Below are positions 7,508 to 19,844 of a stretch of DNA of 64,000 nt, piece after piece. The position numbers were made by a program, and so were the translations under genes. The stretch is from Acholeplasma equirhinis (GTDB lineage Bacteria > Bacillota_I > Bacilli_A > Acholeplasmatales > Acholeplasmataceae), in assembly GCF_017052655.1 (NCBI RefSeq), contig NZ_JAFIDC010000001.1, positions 1,240,001-1,304,000 of the forward strand, written 5' to 3'. Below the pieces are notes generated by a model. That model made no database searches. It was not told where the DNA came from and saw only the letters and a list, made by a program, of their open reading frames with translations. The first letter of the stretch is position 1; every line of letters begins with the position of its first letter.

Positions 7508-8980
7508 TTAAACGATTGAATGTTGATTCTTTAACTTGTTGTGTTTTCTTTCAGATAACTTACGGTTAATTAATGATTGACCGATTGAGTAAATGTTACC
7601 TACAACCCAGTAGAATCCTAACGCGTTAATTGATGAGAATGTTGTAATTGTCATCATAGCAATCATAACCATTGATACGGTTTTCATTGTTTTTTCAGTT
7701 TGCATTTGTTGTTCATTTTTAACTTGTGTACCAGTGTTTTTAGCATAAGATGGTTTTTTAGCTGAAATCTTTTGTAATAACCACATTGTTAAACCAACAA
7801 TTGCAGCAAGTACATAACTCCATACATCTGTTACACCACCTACTGATGCTAAATCTAATGTACCAAAGAATAATTTACTGTTTGAAATTGCTCCTGTATA
7901 CATACCACCTGGTTGAGTGATTCTATAAACAACTTGGAACATTGCAAGGAAGATTGGCATTTGGAAGAATGGTGTGAAGCAACCTAAGATTGAAATACCA
8001 TACTTCTTATAGATAGCCATCATTTCGATTTGCATCTTTTGTTGGCTTGCTGGATCTTTCTTTAATGCATATTTGTTTTGAAGTTTATTCATTTCAGGTT
8101 GTGCAAGTGCCATTTTCATTGACATATCGTTTGCTCTAGCATAAATTGGCCATGCAATTGTACGTACGATAATGGTTGCAAAGAAGATGCCAACAGCATA
8201 GCTATTAAAGAATAGTCCTGCAAAGAATTGCATAATAAATGAGATAGGAATAATTAAAATCCAGTCCCAAATATAACCTAGGAATGTATTTTCCATCTCA
8301 GTTGAGATTGGTAATTGATTATCAATTGGTTTAACTGTATTGTTTCTTACAACAATTGTTGTTTCTTTAGCATCATCAAATTTAATTGTAAATACATTTA
8401 ATGATGACATTTTCTTAATATTTTGTTCATAGCCTTCAGGTTGAGCAGCTTCAAAATATGATACTGCATCTTCAACTACAACATCTTCTGAACTTTCGGC
8501 ATCGAAATTAGCTGATAAAACAGAAATTCCATTTAAATCAATCTTATTCATGATAGTTGTCCAATATAATTTTGTTACATTAGCTAACTTTTCTGAATCT
8601 GAATCGATACCATATGTTGCTGATACTGCTCTAACTGCGACTGCGCTTGGATCAATTGCAGCTGCATCATACATATATACATTATAAGTAGCAGTGAAAT
8701 TTTGGTGTGTAATTGTTACTTTGAAAATATTATCTTCTAAATCTGTGATCACTGAAGTAAATTCAGTTGCTTCAATTTTTGTTGCTGTTTGATTGTCGTT
8801 AATAACGAATACTTCATAATCACTATTTGAAACAATAGGTTTACCATTTGCTGATTCAGTTGTTGTATAAACAATTTTATTTGGTGAAACAAATAAGTCA
8901 GTTTTGTTTACAGATTGCTGACAAGCAACTAGAATAAACCCAAGTGCTAACACTGTAAGTAGTGCTAAAAATTTACGCAT
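7508..8980 (-). CDS. yidC: Membrane protein insertase YidC with long extracytoplasmic N-domain
   Basis: Inserts proteins into the membrane with or without SecYEG. The first 20 residues are a lipoprotein signal ending in the lipobox-like VAC (Cys20). Residues about 21-228 form a soluble outside domain, then the conserved five-helix core begins at FLGYIWDWILIIPISF, with the hydrophilic-groove arginine in IIVRTIAWP and the CFTPFFQMPIFLAMF and GFYWVVGNIYSIGQ segments. Gram-positive YidC proteins are usually 250-300 aa; this one is 490 because of the N-domain. The ATG overlaps the end of rnpA by 8 bases, so expression is coupled. Confidence 0.93.
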   Translation of the reverse strand: MRKFLALLTVLALGFILVACQQSVNKTDLFVSPNKIVYTTTESANGKPIVSNSDYEVFVINDNQTATKIEATEFTSVITDLEDNIFKVTITHQNFTATYNVYMYDAAAIDPSAVAVRAVSATYGIDSDSEKLANVTKLYWTTIMNKIDLNGISVLSANFDAESSEDVVVEDAVSYFEAAQPEGYEQNIKKMSSLNVFTIKFDDAKETTIVVRNNTVKPIDNQLPISTEMENTFLGYIWDWILIIPISFIMQFFAGLFFNSYAVGIFFATIIVRTIAWPIYARANDMSMKMALAQPEMNKLQNKYALKKDPASQQKMQIEMMAIYKKYGISILGCFTPFFQMPIFLAMFQVVYRITQPGGMYTGAISNSKLFFGTLDLASVGGVTDVWSYVLAAIVGLTMWLLQKISAKKPSYAKNTGTQVKNEQQMQTEKTMKTVSMVMIAMMTITTFSSINALGFYWVVGNIYSIGQSLINRKLSERKHNKLKNQHSIV

Positions 8981-9329
8981 TTGTTTGTTCCTCTTTCTCT
9001 ATAAATCTTGCTTTAATTAAAAGTTTTTTGATGTTTTCTAAAATATCATTATATTTTAGTGTGTTGACGCTTGGTTTGACAACGATGACAAAAGATACAT
9101 CTTGTTTTAATTCATCTTTGAATTTAGATAGGATGTATCTTAAGCGACGTTTTGCCAAATTACGCTCCACGGCACTCCCGTATTTTTTACCAATAGAGAT
9201 CGAATATTTAAAATGTATATCTTCGTGTTTTTGATAGTAGATTGCAAAATAGCTATTACCTACAGAAGTTTTAGCTTTAAAAATGCTATCTATTACATCT
9301 TTACTTTTTAATGAGTAAACTCTTTTCAC
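8973..9329 (-). CDS. rnpA: Ribonuclease P protein component
   Basis: 118-aa basic protein that assists the RNase P RNA in maturing tRNA 5' ends. The family signature is clear: SLKSKDVIDSIFK at the N-terminus and the RNR-like motif GSAVERNLAKRRLRY near residues 50-64. It sits between rpmH and yidC as in most bacteria. An AAGGTGATC ribosome site precedes the ATG. The large hairpin at 9364-9413 lies in the rpmH-rnpA gap and may reduce read-through or direct processing. Confidence 0.95.
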   Translation of the reverse strand: MKRVYSLKSKDVIDSIFKAKTSVGNSYFAIYYQKHEDIHFKYSISIGKKYGSAVERNLAKRRLRYILSKFKDELKQDVSFVIVVKPSVNTLKYNDILENIKKLLIKARFIEKEEQTNA

Positions 9330-9363
9330 AAGATCACCTTATAAATATATAAATAAAAAATAA

Positions 9364-9413
9364 AGGACTGCCTAAAACAAATCATACGAATTTGTCAATT
9401 ATCGGGTAGTCCT
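9364..9413. terminator. Large hairpin between rpmH and rnpA, terminator-like on both strands
   Basis: AGGACTGCC (9364-9372) pairs with GGGTAGTCCT (9404-9413, one G-U), enclosing a second stem ACAAAT/ATTTGT. On the minus strand it is followed by TTTATTTTTTATTT. It would partly terminate, or mark a processing site, between rpmH and rnpA. Confidence 0.55.
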
Positions 9414-9453
9414 GGTATTTTTAATTGATTGATTAACTTAATTTGGTAGAAAA

Positions 9454-9588
9454 TTAAACAGTTAGTACGTGGCGGCCTTTAGCTCTTCTTCTTGCTAGTA
9501 CTTTGCGACCATTAGCTGTTGCCATGCGTGCTCTGAATCCGTGTACACGTTGGTGTTTAATTTTGCTTGGTTGATATGTTCTTTTCAT
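9454..9588 (-). CDS. rpmH: Large ribosomal subunit protein bL34
   Basis: 44 codons, the normal length: [19 protein letters not shown] through the [12 protein letters not shown] tail. It is a strongly basic component of the 50S subunit. It is the first gene to the left of oriC, as in most bacteria, with a GGCGG ribosome site and a consensus promoter at 9628-9656. Confidence 0.97.
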   Translation of the reverse strand: MKRTYQPSKIKHQRVHGFRARMATANGRKVLARRRAKGRHVLTV

Positions 9589-9627
9589 TTACGAACACCG
9601 CCTTTCATATGAAACCTTGCCTTACTT

Positions 9628-9656
9628 ATTATAAATAAAGTAATGCTAATTGTCAA
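9628..9656 (-). promoter_or_regulatory. Consensus promoter of the rpmH operon
   Basis: TTGACA (9656-9651) and TATAAT (9633-9628) on the minus strand with an exact 17-base spacer, the only perfect consensus pair noticed. It drives rpmH and the genes behind it away from the origin. Confidence 0.85.
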
Positions 9657-9953
9657 ACACATTTTGTAAAATAATTTTTCCCACTTTTATATCCACAATA
9701 ATTCACATCTTTTATCCACAAAAATGTGGGAAGATTACCCACAAGTTATCAACATTGTGGATATGTGGATTAAACATATATTTTTGCTTAATAAGGCTGA
9801 TAAGTGGTCTAAAGTTTTCCACATTCTCATGTTATGAAAGTGATTTTCTGTAAATTTTATCCACAAATATTGTGGAAAACTTTTTAGTATTTTTTGATTT
9901 TCGTATGCTATGATATTAGTAACTTAAATTACTAACTGAAAGAGGAGACAAAA
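9657..9953 (+). other. Replication origin oriC, rpmH-dnaA intergenic region
   Basis: The gap between the divergent rpmH and dnaA genes holds at least eight sequences equal or close to the DnaA box TTATCCACA: exact copies at 9712-9720 and 9857-9865, and variants at 9689-9697, 9735-9743, 9746-9754, 9756-9764 (reverse), 9764-9772 (reverse), 9815-9823 and 9871-9879 (reverse). The last 70 bases before dnaA are very AT-rich, suitable for unwinding. Genes to the left all read left and genes to the right read right, as expected at a bidirectional origin. The dnaA promoter is probably the TATGAT at 9909-9914; box density suggests autorepression. Confidence 0.9.
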
Positions 9954-11312
9954 ATGAGTCCTTACGACAACTTATGGCAAACAATTCTAAAGGATTTAGA
10001 AAGACTTTATAGTGAAGAAACTTACACAGAGTTATTTTCACCGATAACAAGTACATATAAATACCAAAATGGATTGATTACAATGGTTGTTGCTAATGAA
10101 TTCCTAAAAAACCGTATCAATAAGTTATATATTGGTAAAATCAATGAGTTAGCTTCTGTATACTCAGAACATCCGGTTAGATTCAAATTCATTACTTCTG
10201 ATGAGGTAAAACCAGAGGATTCAGCTCCAGAGCGTAAAATTTCAATCGATTATCGTCAAGAGAACTTAAATTCTACTTACACCTTTGACTCCTTTGTTGT
10301 TGGTAAATCTAATATGTTTGCATTCCGCATGGCAATGAAGGTTGCAGATCAGCCTGGTGCTGTTGCAAATCCATTTTACATCTTTGGTGATGTTGGACTA
10401 GGTAAAACACACCTTATGCAAGCAATTGGTAACTATATATTAGATAATGATGTTGAAAAACGTATTTTGTATGTAAAAGCTGATAATTTTATTGAAGATT
10501 TTGTATCCTTACTATCTAGAAATAACAAAACTGATGAATTTAATAATAAATATAGAGATATTGATGTCTTATTGGTCGATGATATTCAAATTATGGCTAA
10601 CGCTTCAAAGACTCAAATGGAATTTTTCAAGCTATTTGATTATCTATATTTAAATAATAAACAAATTGTTATTACATCTGATAAACCTGCTAGTCAATTA
10701 ACAAATATTATGCCACGTTTAACCACTCGATTTGAAGCAGGATTATCTGTTGATATTGAAGTTCCTGATTTAGAACACAGAATTAGTATTTTAAAACGTA
10801 AATTGTTAACTTTTGAAAGTTCTCAAGTTGTTCCTGATGAAATTCTATCCTTTATTGCATCACAATTCACTGCAAATATCCGTGAGATGGAAGGTGCATT
10901 AATTCGTTTAATTAACTATGCTCAAACCTTTAATTTAGATATCACAATGGATGTTGTAGATGATGCATTAAGTAGCATCTTAAAGACCCGTAGAAAGACT
11001 GATCAATTAAATGAAAATAATTACGATAAGATTCAAAGTGTTGTTGCAGATTATTTCAATATAAGTCTACAAGACTTAATAGGCAAAAAACGACATGCAA
11101 AATATGCACTTCCAAGACATATCGCAATGTACTTAATTAAACTAAAATATAACTTAGCTTATAAGACAATTGGATCCTTATTTAGTGACCGTGATCACTC
11201 AACTGTACTAGCTGCATGTGAGAAGGTTGAAAAGGATATGAAACTTGATAAAAATTTAAAATTCGCAATTGATTCAATTCTTAAAAAATTAGACTCTTCA
11301 TCCACAAAGTAA
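9954..11312 (+). CDS. dnaA: Chromosomal replication initiator protein DnaA
   Basis: 452-aa initiator that binds DnaA boxes and opens oriC. The N-terminal domain I is at about residues 1-85; the AAA+ core begins near NSTYTFDSFVVGKSN, with Walker A GDVGLGKTHLMQAIGN, Walker B VLLVDDIQ and sensor RLTTRFEAGLSVDIE. Domain IV carries the helix-turn-helix signature DRDHSTVLAACEKVEKD that reads the box. Length is typical. The ATG has AGAGGAG upstream. Boxes on both sides suggest autoregulation. Confidence 0.98.
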   Translation: MSPYDNLWQTILKDLERLYSEETYTELFSPITSTYKYQNGLITMVVANEFLKNRINKLYIGKINELASVYSEHPVRFKFITSDEVKPEDSAPERKISIDYRQENLNSTYTFDSFVVGKSNMFAFRMAMKVADQPGAVANPFYIFGDVGLGKTHLMQAIGNYILDNDVEKRILYVKADNFIEDFVSLLSRNNKTDEFNNKYRDIDVLLVDDIQIMANASKTQMEFFKLFDYLYLNNKQIVITSDKPASQLTNIMPRLTTRFEAGLSVDIEVPDLEHRISILKRKLLTFESSQVVPDEILSFIASQFTANIREMEGALIRLINYAQTFNLDITMDVVDDALSSILKTRRKTDQLNENNYDKIQSVVADYFNISLQDLIGKKRHAKYALPRHIAMYLIKLKYNLAYKTIGSLFSDRDHSTVLAACEKVEKDMKLDKNLKFAIDSILKKLDSSSTK

Positions 11313-11438
11313 TTGTGGAAAAAATATCGAAATTGTGGTAAAATATAATGGATGTGAAGCGATTAAAAAGGCTTTTCCACATTCCCACAGTTACTAATAA
11401 CAATAACTTATAAATAATAATATAAAAAGGGGTTAACT
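11313..11438 (+). other. Second DnaA-box cluster, dnaA-dnaN intergenic region
   Basis: TGTGGAAAA at 11314-11322, TGTGGTAAA at about 11334-11342 and TTTTCCACA at 11373-11381, with further CCCACAG, form a second group of DnaA-box-like sites after dnaA. A TATAAT at 11344-11349 between them is the likely dnaN promoter. Bipartite origins flanking dnaA are known in Bacillus and Mollicutes. Confidence 0.6.
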
Positions 11439-12569
11439 ATGAATTTCACAATTGACCGAGATATACTTTTAAATAACCTGATTCATGTTCAAAAAGGATT
11501 ACCTGTTAAAACACCACTACCTATTCTTTATGCAATTAAATTTGAAGTGTTTTCAGATTATATTCAATTAACTGCATCTAACTCTGATATTGCAATTCAA
11601 GTGTTAATAGATGATAAATCACTTTCAGTTGCTAAAACAGGTAAGATTGCGCTGCCTGGTCGTTACTTTATAGATATTATTAGAAAAGTGGCCGCTCAAA
11701 GAATTGAAATTGCACTTCAAGAAGAAAGATTATTAGTTATCCGCGCAGATCGTTCTGAGTTCAAACTTAAATTAATGGATGTTGAAGATTATCCAGATGT
11801 AGATTTCTTAGATTTATCAGAACCAATTACGGTTTCTTCTGAAACAATCAAAGAGATTATAAAAGAAACAAACTTTGCTACAGCTGATAATGAAAAACGA
11901 CCAATTTTAACCGGTGTTAATTTAAAATATCAAGATCAAAGAATTTATGCGGTAGCAACCGACTCTTATCGTCTATCTCAAAAGAGTTTAGCATTACGAG
12001 CAAGTTCTGAAGGGTTTAATATTGTAATCCCAAACAAGTCACTTGATGAGTTATCAAAAATCTTAGATCATGTGAATGAAGAAGTTGAAGTTTACATCAA
12101 TCCAAACAAAGTTTTATTTAAGTTAAATAAAATTCTATTCCAAACTCGACTTTTAGAAGGTACATATCCAGATACTTTCAAAATCATTCCAACCTCATTC
12201 CCAACAATTATTTCATTCAATAAAGAAGAATTGCTTGCAGCTGTTGATCGTGTAAGTTTATTATCACCACGTGATCGTGAATCAAACTACAACATTATCA
12301 AATTAACATTACGTCCTGATCAAGTCGTTGAAATTTCTTCAACAAACAATGAAATTGGGGACGCTAAAGAAGAAGTTATTCCAAGCTCTGATGTTGAAGG
12401 TGGTTTAATTTCAATTGCATTCTCATCCAAATACTTAAATGAAGCATTAAAAGCTTTCAAATCCTCTGAGGTAACATTAAACTTTGCAGGTGATATTCGT
12501 CCATTTGTAATTAAAGGTAACCTAGATCCAGATCTACTACACCTTATCTTACCAGTTAGAATCGACTAA
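11439..12569 (+). CDS. dnaN: DNA polymerase III sliding clamp (beta subunit)
   Basis: 376-aa clamp that encircles DNA and tethers polymerase III. The three-domain repeat is visible: N-terminal MNFTIDRDILLNNLIHVQKGLP, middle ETNFATADNEKRPILTGVNLKY, and C-terminal LNEALKAFKSSEVTLNFAGDIRPFVI ending in the usual HLILPVRID tail. An AAAAAGGGG ribosome site precedes the ATG. It follows dnaA in the standard order and ends at the terminator at 12578-12600. Confidence 0.97.
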   Translation: MNFTIDRDILLNNLIHVQKGLPVKTPLPILYAIKFEVFSDYIQLTASNSDIAIQVLIDDKSLSVAKTGKIALPGRYFIDIIRKVAAQRIEIALQEERLLVIRADRSEFKLKLMDVEDYPDVDFLDLSEPITVSSETIKEIIKETNFATADNEKRPILTGVNLKYQDQRIYAVATDSYRLSQKSLALRASSEGFNIVIPNKSLDELSKILDHVNEEVEVYINPNKVLFKLNKILFQTRLLEGTYPDTFKIIPTSFPTIISFNKEELLAAVDRVSLLSPRDRESNYNIIKLTLRPDQVVEISSTNNEIGDAKEEVIPSSDVEGGLISIAFSSKYLNEALKAFKSSEVTLNFAGDIRPFVIKGNLDPDLLHLILPVRID

Positions 12570-12577
12570 AAACTAAG

Positions 12578-12600
12578 AGCACCTAAGTGGTGCTTTTTTT
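12578..12600 (+). terminator. dnaN terminator
   Basis: AGCACC (12578-12583) pairs with GGTGCT (12589-12594), loop TAAGT, followed by seven T. Confidence 0.85.
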
Positions 12601-12642
12601 CTGCATAAATTTAAGAACATCAAAACGCCACTTTTTATTATT

Positions 12643-12665
12643 CGGCAAAAATCGCCGTTTTTAAA
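12643..12665 (+). terminator. Second terminator-like hairpin after dnaN
   Basis: CGGC (12643-12646) pairs with GCCG (12654-12657), followed by eight T. The stem is short. The remainder of the gap to 12776 shows only a TATAAT at 12746-12751, the likely yaaA promoter. Confidence 0.45.
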
Positions 12666-12776
12666 AAGTTTTATATCGAGAGGTATTCAGTTAAATTTCA
12701 ATGTGAAAAAGCGTTAAAATTGGCATGTTTTTTCTTATATTATGATATAATATAAAATGACAAAGGAAATAACAAC

Positions 12777-12979
12777 ATGGAAATCTTTCAAATTCAAGGC
12801 GAATTTATTACAATCTCACAACTTTTAAAAGTTTTAGACTACATCGGATCCGGTGGGGAATCGAAGTTTTTTTTATTGGAAAACGAAGTCTTATTAAATG
12901 AAGCAGTTGTCTTTGAAAAGAAAAAAAAGATATTCCGTGGTGACATTGTCAAAATCAACAGTAAGAGATATCTGATGAA

Positions 12980-12983
<4 letters not shown>
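12777..12983 (+). CDS. yaaA: S4-domain RNA-binding protein YaaA (RlbA)
   Basis: 68-aa protein made of little more than an S4 RNA-binding fold: [39 protein letters not shown] and a basic end. The gene between dnaN and recF in Firmicutes codes for this family, associated with ribosome assembly. An AAAGGAA ribosome site precedes the ATG. Its stop overlaps the recF start by 4 bases (ATGA), so the two are coupled. Confidence 0.9.
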
Positions 12984-15929
<2,946 letters not shown>

Positions 15930-15943
15930 GAAAGGATTTCATC

Positions 15944-18532
15944 ATGAGTGACGATATTAAACAATATGACAAAATAAAAGAAGTAAATATCTCTTCAGAA
16001 ATGAAGACATCCTTCTTAAACTACGCAATGAGCGTTATTGTATCGCGTGCGTTACCAGATGTTAGAGACGGTTTAAAACCGGTTCAACGACGCATTTTAT
16101 ATGCAATGCATGAAAACAATATGTATGCAACTTCAGCACATAAGAAGTCTGCACGTATTGTTGGGGATGTTATGGGTAAATACCACCCACACGGTGACTC
16201 TTCAATCTATGAAGCAATGGTTCGTATGGCACAACCATTTAGTTACAGAAAAACATTAATTGATGGACATGGTAACTTCGGTTCTGTTGATGGTGATGGT
16301 GCAGCTGCGATGCGTTACACCGAAGCAAGATTATCTAAAATTGCTGGTGAAATGGTTCGTGATTTAGATAAAAACACTGTGCCATTTGTTGACAACTATG
16401 ATTCATCAGAAAAAGAACCTGCTGTCTTACCATCAAGATATCCAAACCTTTTAGTAAATGGTTCAACAGGTATTGCAGTTGGTATGGCAACAAATATTCC
16501 ACCACATAATTTGGGTGAAGTTATTGATGCAATCTTTGCATACATGGAAGATCCTGAAATTACTGTGCTTGATCTAATGAAATATATTAAAGGACCAGAC
16601 TTTCCAACTGGTGGTCAAATCCTTGGTATTACAGGACTTCGTCAAGCATACGAAACAGGACGTGGGATTATTGCAATCCGTGCAAAACACGAAACAGTTG
16701 TAACTAAAAACAGAACAGAAATTATCATTACTGAAATTCCTTATGCAGTTAATAAATCTGCTTTAATCGAAAGAATTGCTGAAGTTGTTAAGAATAAAAT
16801 TATTGAAGGTATTTCAGATTTACGTGATGAATCAAGTAGAAAAGGTATGCGTATTGTCATCGAACTTAAAAAAGATGTCAATCCAATGGTTACATTAAAT
16901 AACCTATATAAACATACTCAACTACAAACTTCATTTGGTATTAATATGATTGCCCTAGTCAACGGACAACCACAATTACTATCACTTAAAGATGCAATTC
17001 ATTACTATTTATTACACCAAGTTGAAATCGTTACACGCCGTACGCAATTTGAACTTGAAAAAGCTGAAGCAAGAATGCACATTTTAGATGCACTCGTTAA
17101 AGCTTTATCTGATGTTGATAATGTGATTAAGATCATTCGTGATGCAAAAACTCCAGATATTGCACGCAATGGTTTAATCGAAAAATATGAATTTACGGAC
17201 ATTCAAGCAAGATCAATCCTTACAATGCAACTTCAAAGATTAACATCACTTGAAATTGATAAGATTTATGAAGAAGCAGAAGGTTTAAAATTAAAGATTA
17301 AAGAATATCAAGAAATTCTTGCATCAGAAGAAAGAAAATATGAAGTGATTCATCAAGAATTATCTGAAATTAGAGATAAATATGCTGATGATAGAGTTTC
17401 AGAAATCAATCTATATGAAGACCTTGATATCGATAATGAAGACTTAATCCCGGTTGAAGATATTATTGTAACAGTTACAAACAATGGTTATATCAAACGC
17501 ATGCCGGTTGATGAATATAAACTTCAAAACCGTGGTGGTGTTGGTATGAGTGGTGTGAAGCTCCATGAAGATGACTATGTTGAACATATCGCAATGACAT
17601 CAACCCATGACTTCCACCTATTCTTCACAAACTTTGGACGCGTCTTTAAAATTAAAGGATACGCTCTACCAAGCGGTTCTAGACAATCTAAAGGTGTTCC
17701 AATTGTTAACTACTTAAACTTCCAAGAAGGCGAAAAACTTGCATCATTTACAGCAATTAAAAACTTCGAAGAAGAAAACCATTATCTATTCTTTGTTACT
17801 AAGAAAGGTATTGTTAAGAGAACACATATCTCTAATTATCAAAACATCCGTTCAAACGGTATCATCGCTCTTAACTTACGTGAAGGTGATGAATTAATTA
17901 CTGTTAAATCAACAGACGGTGCTAAACAAATTATCTTAGGTGCATCAAACGGTAAAGCAATCCGCTTTGACGAAAATGATGCAAGAGAAATTGGACGTAC
18001 AGCAACTGGGGTACGTGGTATGTCACTTGAAGACCATGAGTCAATCGTTGGTGTTGCAGTTGTACAAGGTGATGAAGATATCTTAGTCATTACAGAAAAA
18101 GGATATGGTAAACGCACAAAAGTTGATGAATATCGTCTCCAAAACCGTGGTGGTAAAGGTGTTAAAACCTTAAATGTAACTGAAAAGAACGGTCAATTAT
18201 CAACCCTTCGTTCAGTTACTGATGAAGAAGATTTAATTGTGGCAACAGATAAGGGTATTACAATCCGTCTCCCAATTAATCAAATTTCACAAACACGCCG
18301 TGCAACTCAAGGCGTTCGAATTATCTCACTTAAGAATGATCAAAAGGTTGCAACTATCGCAATCGTTCCTCATCAAGAAGAAACTGAAGAGGTTGTTGAA
18401 GGTCCTGAAATGACTCAAGAACAATTAAACTTAAGTGAAGCAGCTAAACGTGTTGAAGCTGTTGAACTTTCTGTTGACCAAGATGTTGAAGAAGAAGAAA
18501 CATCAGCAACTCAACAAAAACTAGATTTATAA
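15944..18532 (+). CDS. gyrA: DNA gyrase subunit A
   Basis: 862-aa DNA-breaking subunit of gyrase. The catalytic tyrosine lies in [17 protein letters not shown] (about Tyr125), downstream of the quinolone region [20 protein letters not shown] coiled-coil gate follows, then a C-terminal beta-pinwheel with repeated blades such as [15 protein letters not shown] and [15 protein letters not shown]; the latter matches the GyrA box, normally QRRGGKG, supporting gyrase over topoisomerase IV. It ends in an acidic tail. It follows gyrB by 14 bases with an AAAGGA ribosome site and ends at the terminator at 18546-18576. Confidence 0.97.
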   Translation: MSDDIKQYDKIKEVNISSEMKTSFLNYAMSVIVSRALPDVRDGLKPVQRRILYAMHENNMYATSAHKKSARIVGDVMGKYHPHGDSSIYEAMVRMAQPFSYRKTLIDGHGNFGSVDGDGAAAMRYTEARLSKIAGEMVRDLDKNTVPFVDNYDSSEKEPAVLPSRYPNLLVNGSTGIAVGMATNIPPHNLGEVIDAIFAYMEDPEITVLDLMKYIKGPDFPTGGQILGITGLRQAYETGRGIIAIRAKHETVVTKNRTEIIITEIPYAVNKSALIERIAEVVKNKIIEGISDLRDESSRKGMRIVIELKKDVNPMVTLNNLYKHTQLQTSFGINMIALVNGQPQLLSLKDAIHYYLLHQVEIVTRRTQFELEKAEARMHILDALVKALSDVDNVIKIIRDAKTPDIARNGLIEKYEFTDIQARSILTMQLQRLTSLEIDKIYEEAEGLKLKIKEYQEILASEERKYEVIHQELSEIRDKYADDRVSEINLYEDLDIDNEDLIPVEDIIVTVTNNGYIKRMPVDEYKLQNRGGVGMSGVKLHEDDYVEHIAMTSTHDFHLFFTNFGRVFKIKGYALPSGSRQSKGVPIVNYLNFQEGEKLASFTAIKNFEEENHYLFFVTKKGIVKRTHISNYQNIRSNGIIALNLREGDELITVKSTDGAKQIILGASNGKAIRFDENDAREIGRTATGVRGMSLEDHESIVGVAVVQGDEDILVITEKGYGKRTKVDEYRLQNRGGKGVKTLNVTEKNGQLSTLRSVTDEEDLIVATDKGITIRLPINQISQTRRATQGVRIISLKNDQKVATIAIVPHQEETEEVVEGPEMTQEQLNLSEAAKRVEAVELSVDQDVEEEETSATQQKLDL

Positions 18533-18545
18533 TACCTAACAAATT

Positions 18546-18576
18546 AAACTCTATTCTGTCTGGGATAGAGTTTTTT
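18546..18576 (+). terminator. gyrA terminator
   Basis: AAACTCTAT (18546-18554) pairs with ATAGAGTTT (18565-18573), followed by a T run and TTTCTTT. Confidence 0.85.
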
Positions 18577-18626
18577 CTTTGTAAAATCATATCATTTATA
18601 TTAAAGTTAAAACATGAGGGGATCAT

Positions 18627-19076
18627 ATGAAAAAAGAACTGGGTATTTTAGTATATGTTGTTGAGATTTTATTTTTTTCAATGTTAATTTATCTTAAAAT
18701 AGATTTTAATTTAAGATATGTTATCAATAAAGATTTGTTTCATCCTAACATCATGGATGATCTTATGTATTCAAATATTTTTTTCTTTGTTTCATACATA
18801 CTTTTAAGATTTGGTTTATTGCCGGTTAAACTATATTCAAGAATTAATGAATTATCTAAGTATCATAAGGTGATGAATTGGGTGATTCTTGTGATGACAA
18901 TATCTTTTGTAGTCGCAGTAGGCGTCACAATCTCTTATATAAAAGAAAGTAATCCACTTATAAATGAAGTAAAATCCGATCAAGAGACATTCATTTTCTG
19001 GATGTTATCAATATATATGATATCTGCATTCTTTGTTTATTATAAAGATTATAAAAAAGATGCATTAAATCCTTAA
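18627..19076 (+). CDS. Small four-helix membrane protein, unknown function
   Basis: 149 aa, not recognised. Hydrophobic segments lie at about residues 6-24, 50-68, 85-108 and 124-142, giving a likely four-helix integral membrane protein with no charged catalytic motif, signal peptidase site or cysteine pattern. A GAGGGGATC ribosome site precedes the ATG. It stands alone between the gyrA terminator and a hairpin at 19082-19105, so it is probably monocistronic. No function can be proposed. Confidence 0.65.
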   Translation: MKKELGILVYVVEILFFSMLIYLKIDFNLRYVINKDLFHPNIMDDLMYSNIFFFVSYILLRFGLLPVKLYSRINELSKYHKVMNWVILVMTISFVVAVGVTISYIKESNPLINEVKSDQETFIFWMLSIYMISAFFVYYKDYKKDALNP

Positions 19077-19081
19077 AAAGT

Positions 19082-19105
19082 AAAAGGCGTAATTTACCGC
19101 CTTTT
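19082..19105 (+). terminator. Hairpin after the 149-residue membrane protein
   Basis: AAAAGGCG (19082-19089) pairs with CGCCTTTT (19098-19105); the T run is only four bases, so termination may be weak. Confidence 0.5.
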
Positions 19106-19140
19106 AAAATGTCGTAAATTTTATAATATTACACACATTC

Positions 19141-19200
19141 TTGTAAGAAAAGAAAGTAGTGATATAATATATGATAATATTTTGTTGAACACTTATTCAA
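19141..19200 (+). promoter_or_regulatory. Promoter and probable operator of the TetR-ABC exporter operon
   Basis: TTGTAA (19141-19146) and TATAAT (19163-19168) are 16 bases apart. Just downstream of the start site is the inverted repeat TTGAACACTTATTCAA (19185-19200), the form typical of TetR-family operators. A repressor bound there would block transcription of the operon, including its own gene. Confidence 0.65.
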
Positions 19201-19216
19201 TGAAGGTGATTTTAAT

Positions 19217-19843
19217 ATGGAAGAAAAGAAAAAATCTATCAGGGAACAACAAGCTCAAGATACAAAGAAAAAGATATTGGATGCTGCTTTAAAGCGATTT
19301 TCAGTTAAAGGATTTCATGGAACATCAATTAGGGATATCAATAATTCGATTGATGTTGCAGACGGCTTACTCTACCACTATTTTCCTGGTGGTAAGGAAG
19401 AACTCTTTAAGATTATTTCTGAAGAAGCAGTTATGCAACTAGAAAAAGAGATGCGTTCACGTGAGATTGCATTTGAAAGTATGAAACTAGAAGACATTCT
19501 AGAAAGTATGTTTCAATTCACTCAAGATGTCTTTGTTAAGTTTGATCAGGAAATTAAGTTGATTGTTGGAGCATTTATGGATCTTGATGATTCATATAAA
19601 AAGAATATTGAAACAATTGTGAATCAAACAAAACAGTGGTTTCCAGAACTCTTAAAAGATAGAATCAATATAGGTGAGATTCGTGCAATTGATATACACA
19701 CTGCAACACTCTCAGTTGTTGGAATGTTTACATATCACTTTGTTGTTGAAGAGATGAACCTAGGTGAAGGTGCACTTAAAGACGATAAAGTAAGAAACCA
19801 TATATTTAAATCACTCGTGTCAACATGGAAGAAAGAGGCTTAA
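19217..19843 (+). CDS. TetR-family transcriptional regulator
   Basis: 208 aa, a usual length. The N-terminal DNA-binding domain shows the TetR signature: DTKKKILDAALKRFSVKGFHGTSIRDI, then NSIDVADGLLYHYFPGGKEELFKIISEEA (helix-turn-helix about residues 33-58). The rest is a helical ligand-binding domain of unknown specificity. One base separates its stop from the ATG of the exporter gene, so it very likely represses that operon and itself through the operator at 19185-19200. The nature of the inducer is not visible. Confidence 0.92.
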   Translation: MEEKKKSIREQQAQDTKKKILDAALKRFSVKGFHGTSIRDINNSIDVADGLLYHYFPGGKEELFKIISEEAVMQLEKEMRSREIAFESMKLEDILESMFQFTQDVFVKFDQEIKLIVGAFMDLDDSYKKNIETIVNQTKQWFPELLKDRINIGEIRAIDIHTATLSVVGMFTYHFVVEEMNLGEGALKDDKVRNHIFKSLVSTWKKEA

Positions 19844-19844
19844 T

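Noticed and set aside
9364-9413. tRNA or small structured gene between rpmH and rnpA
   Set aside because: No tRNA arms or CCA end; the pairing is a simple nested hairpin with T-rich flanks.
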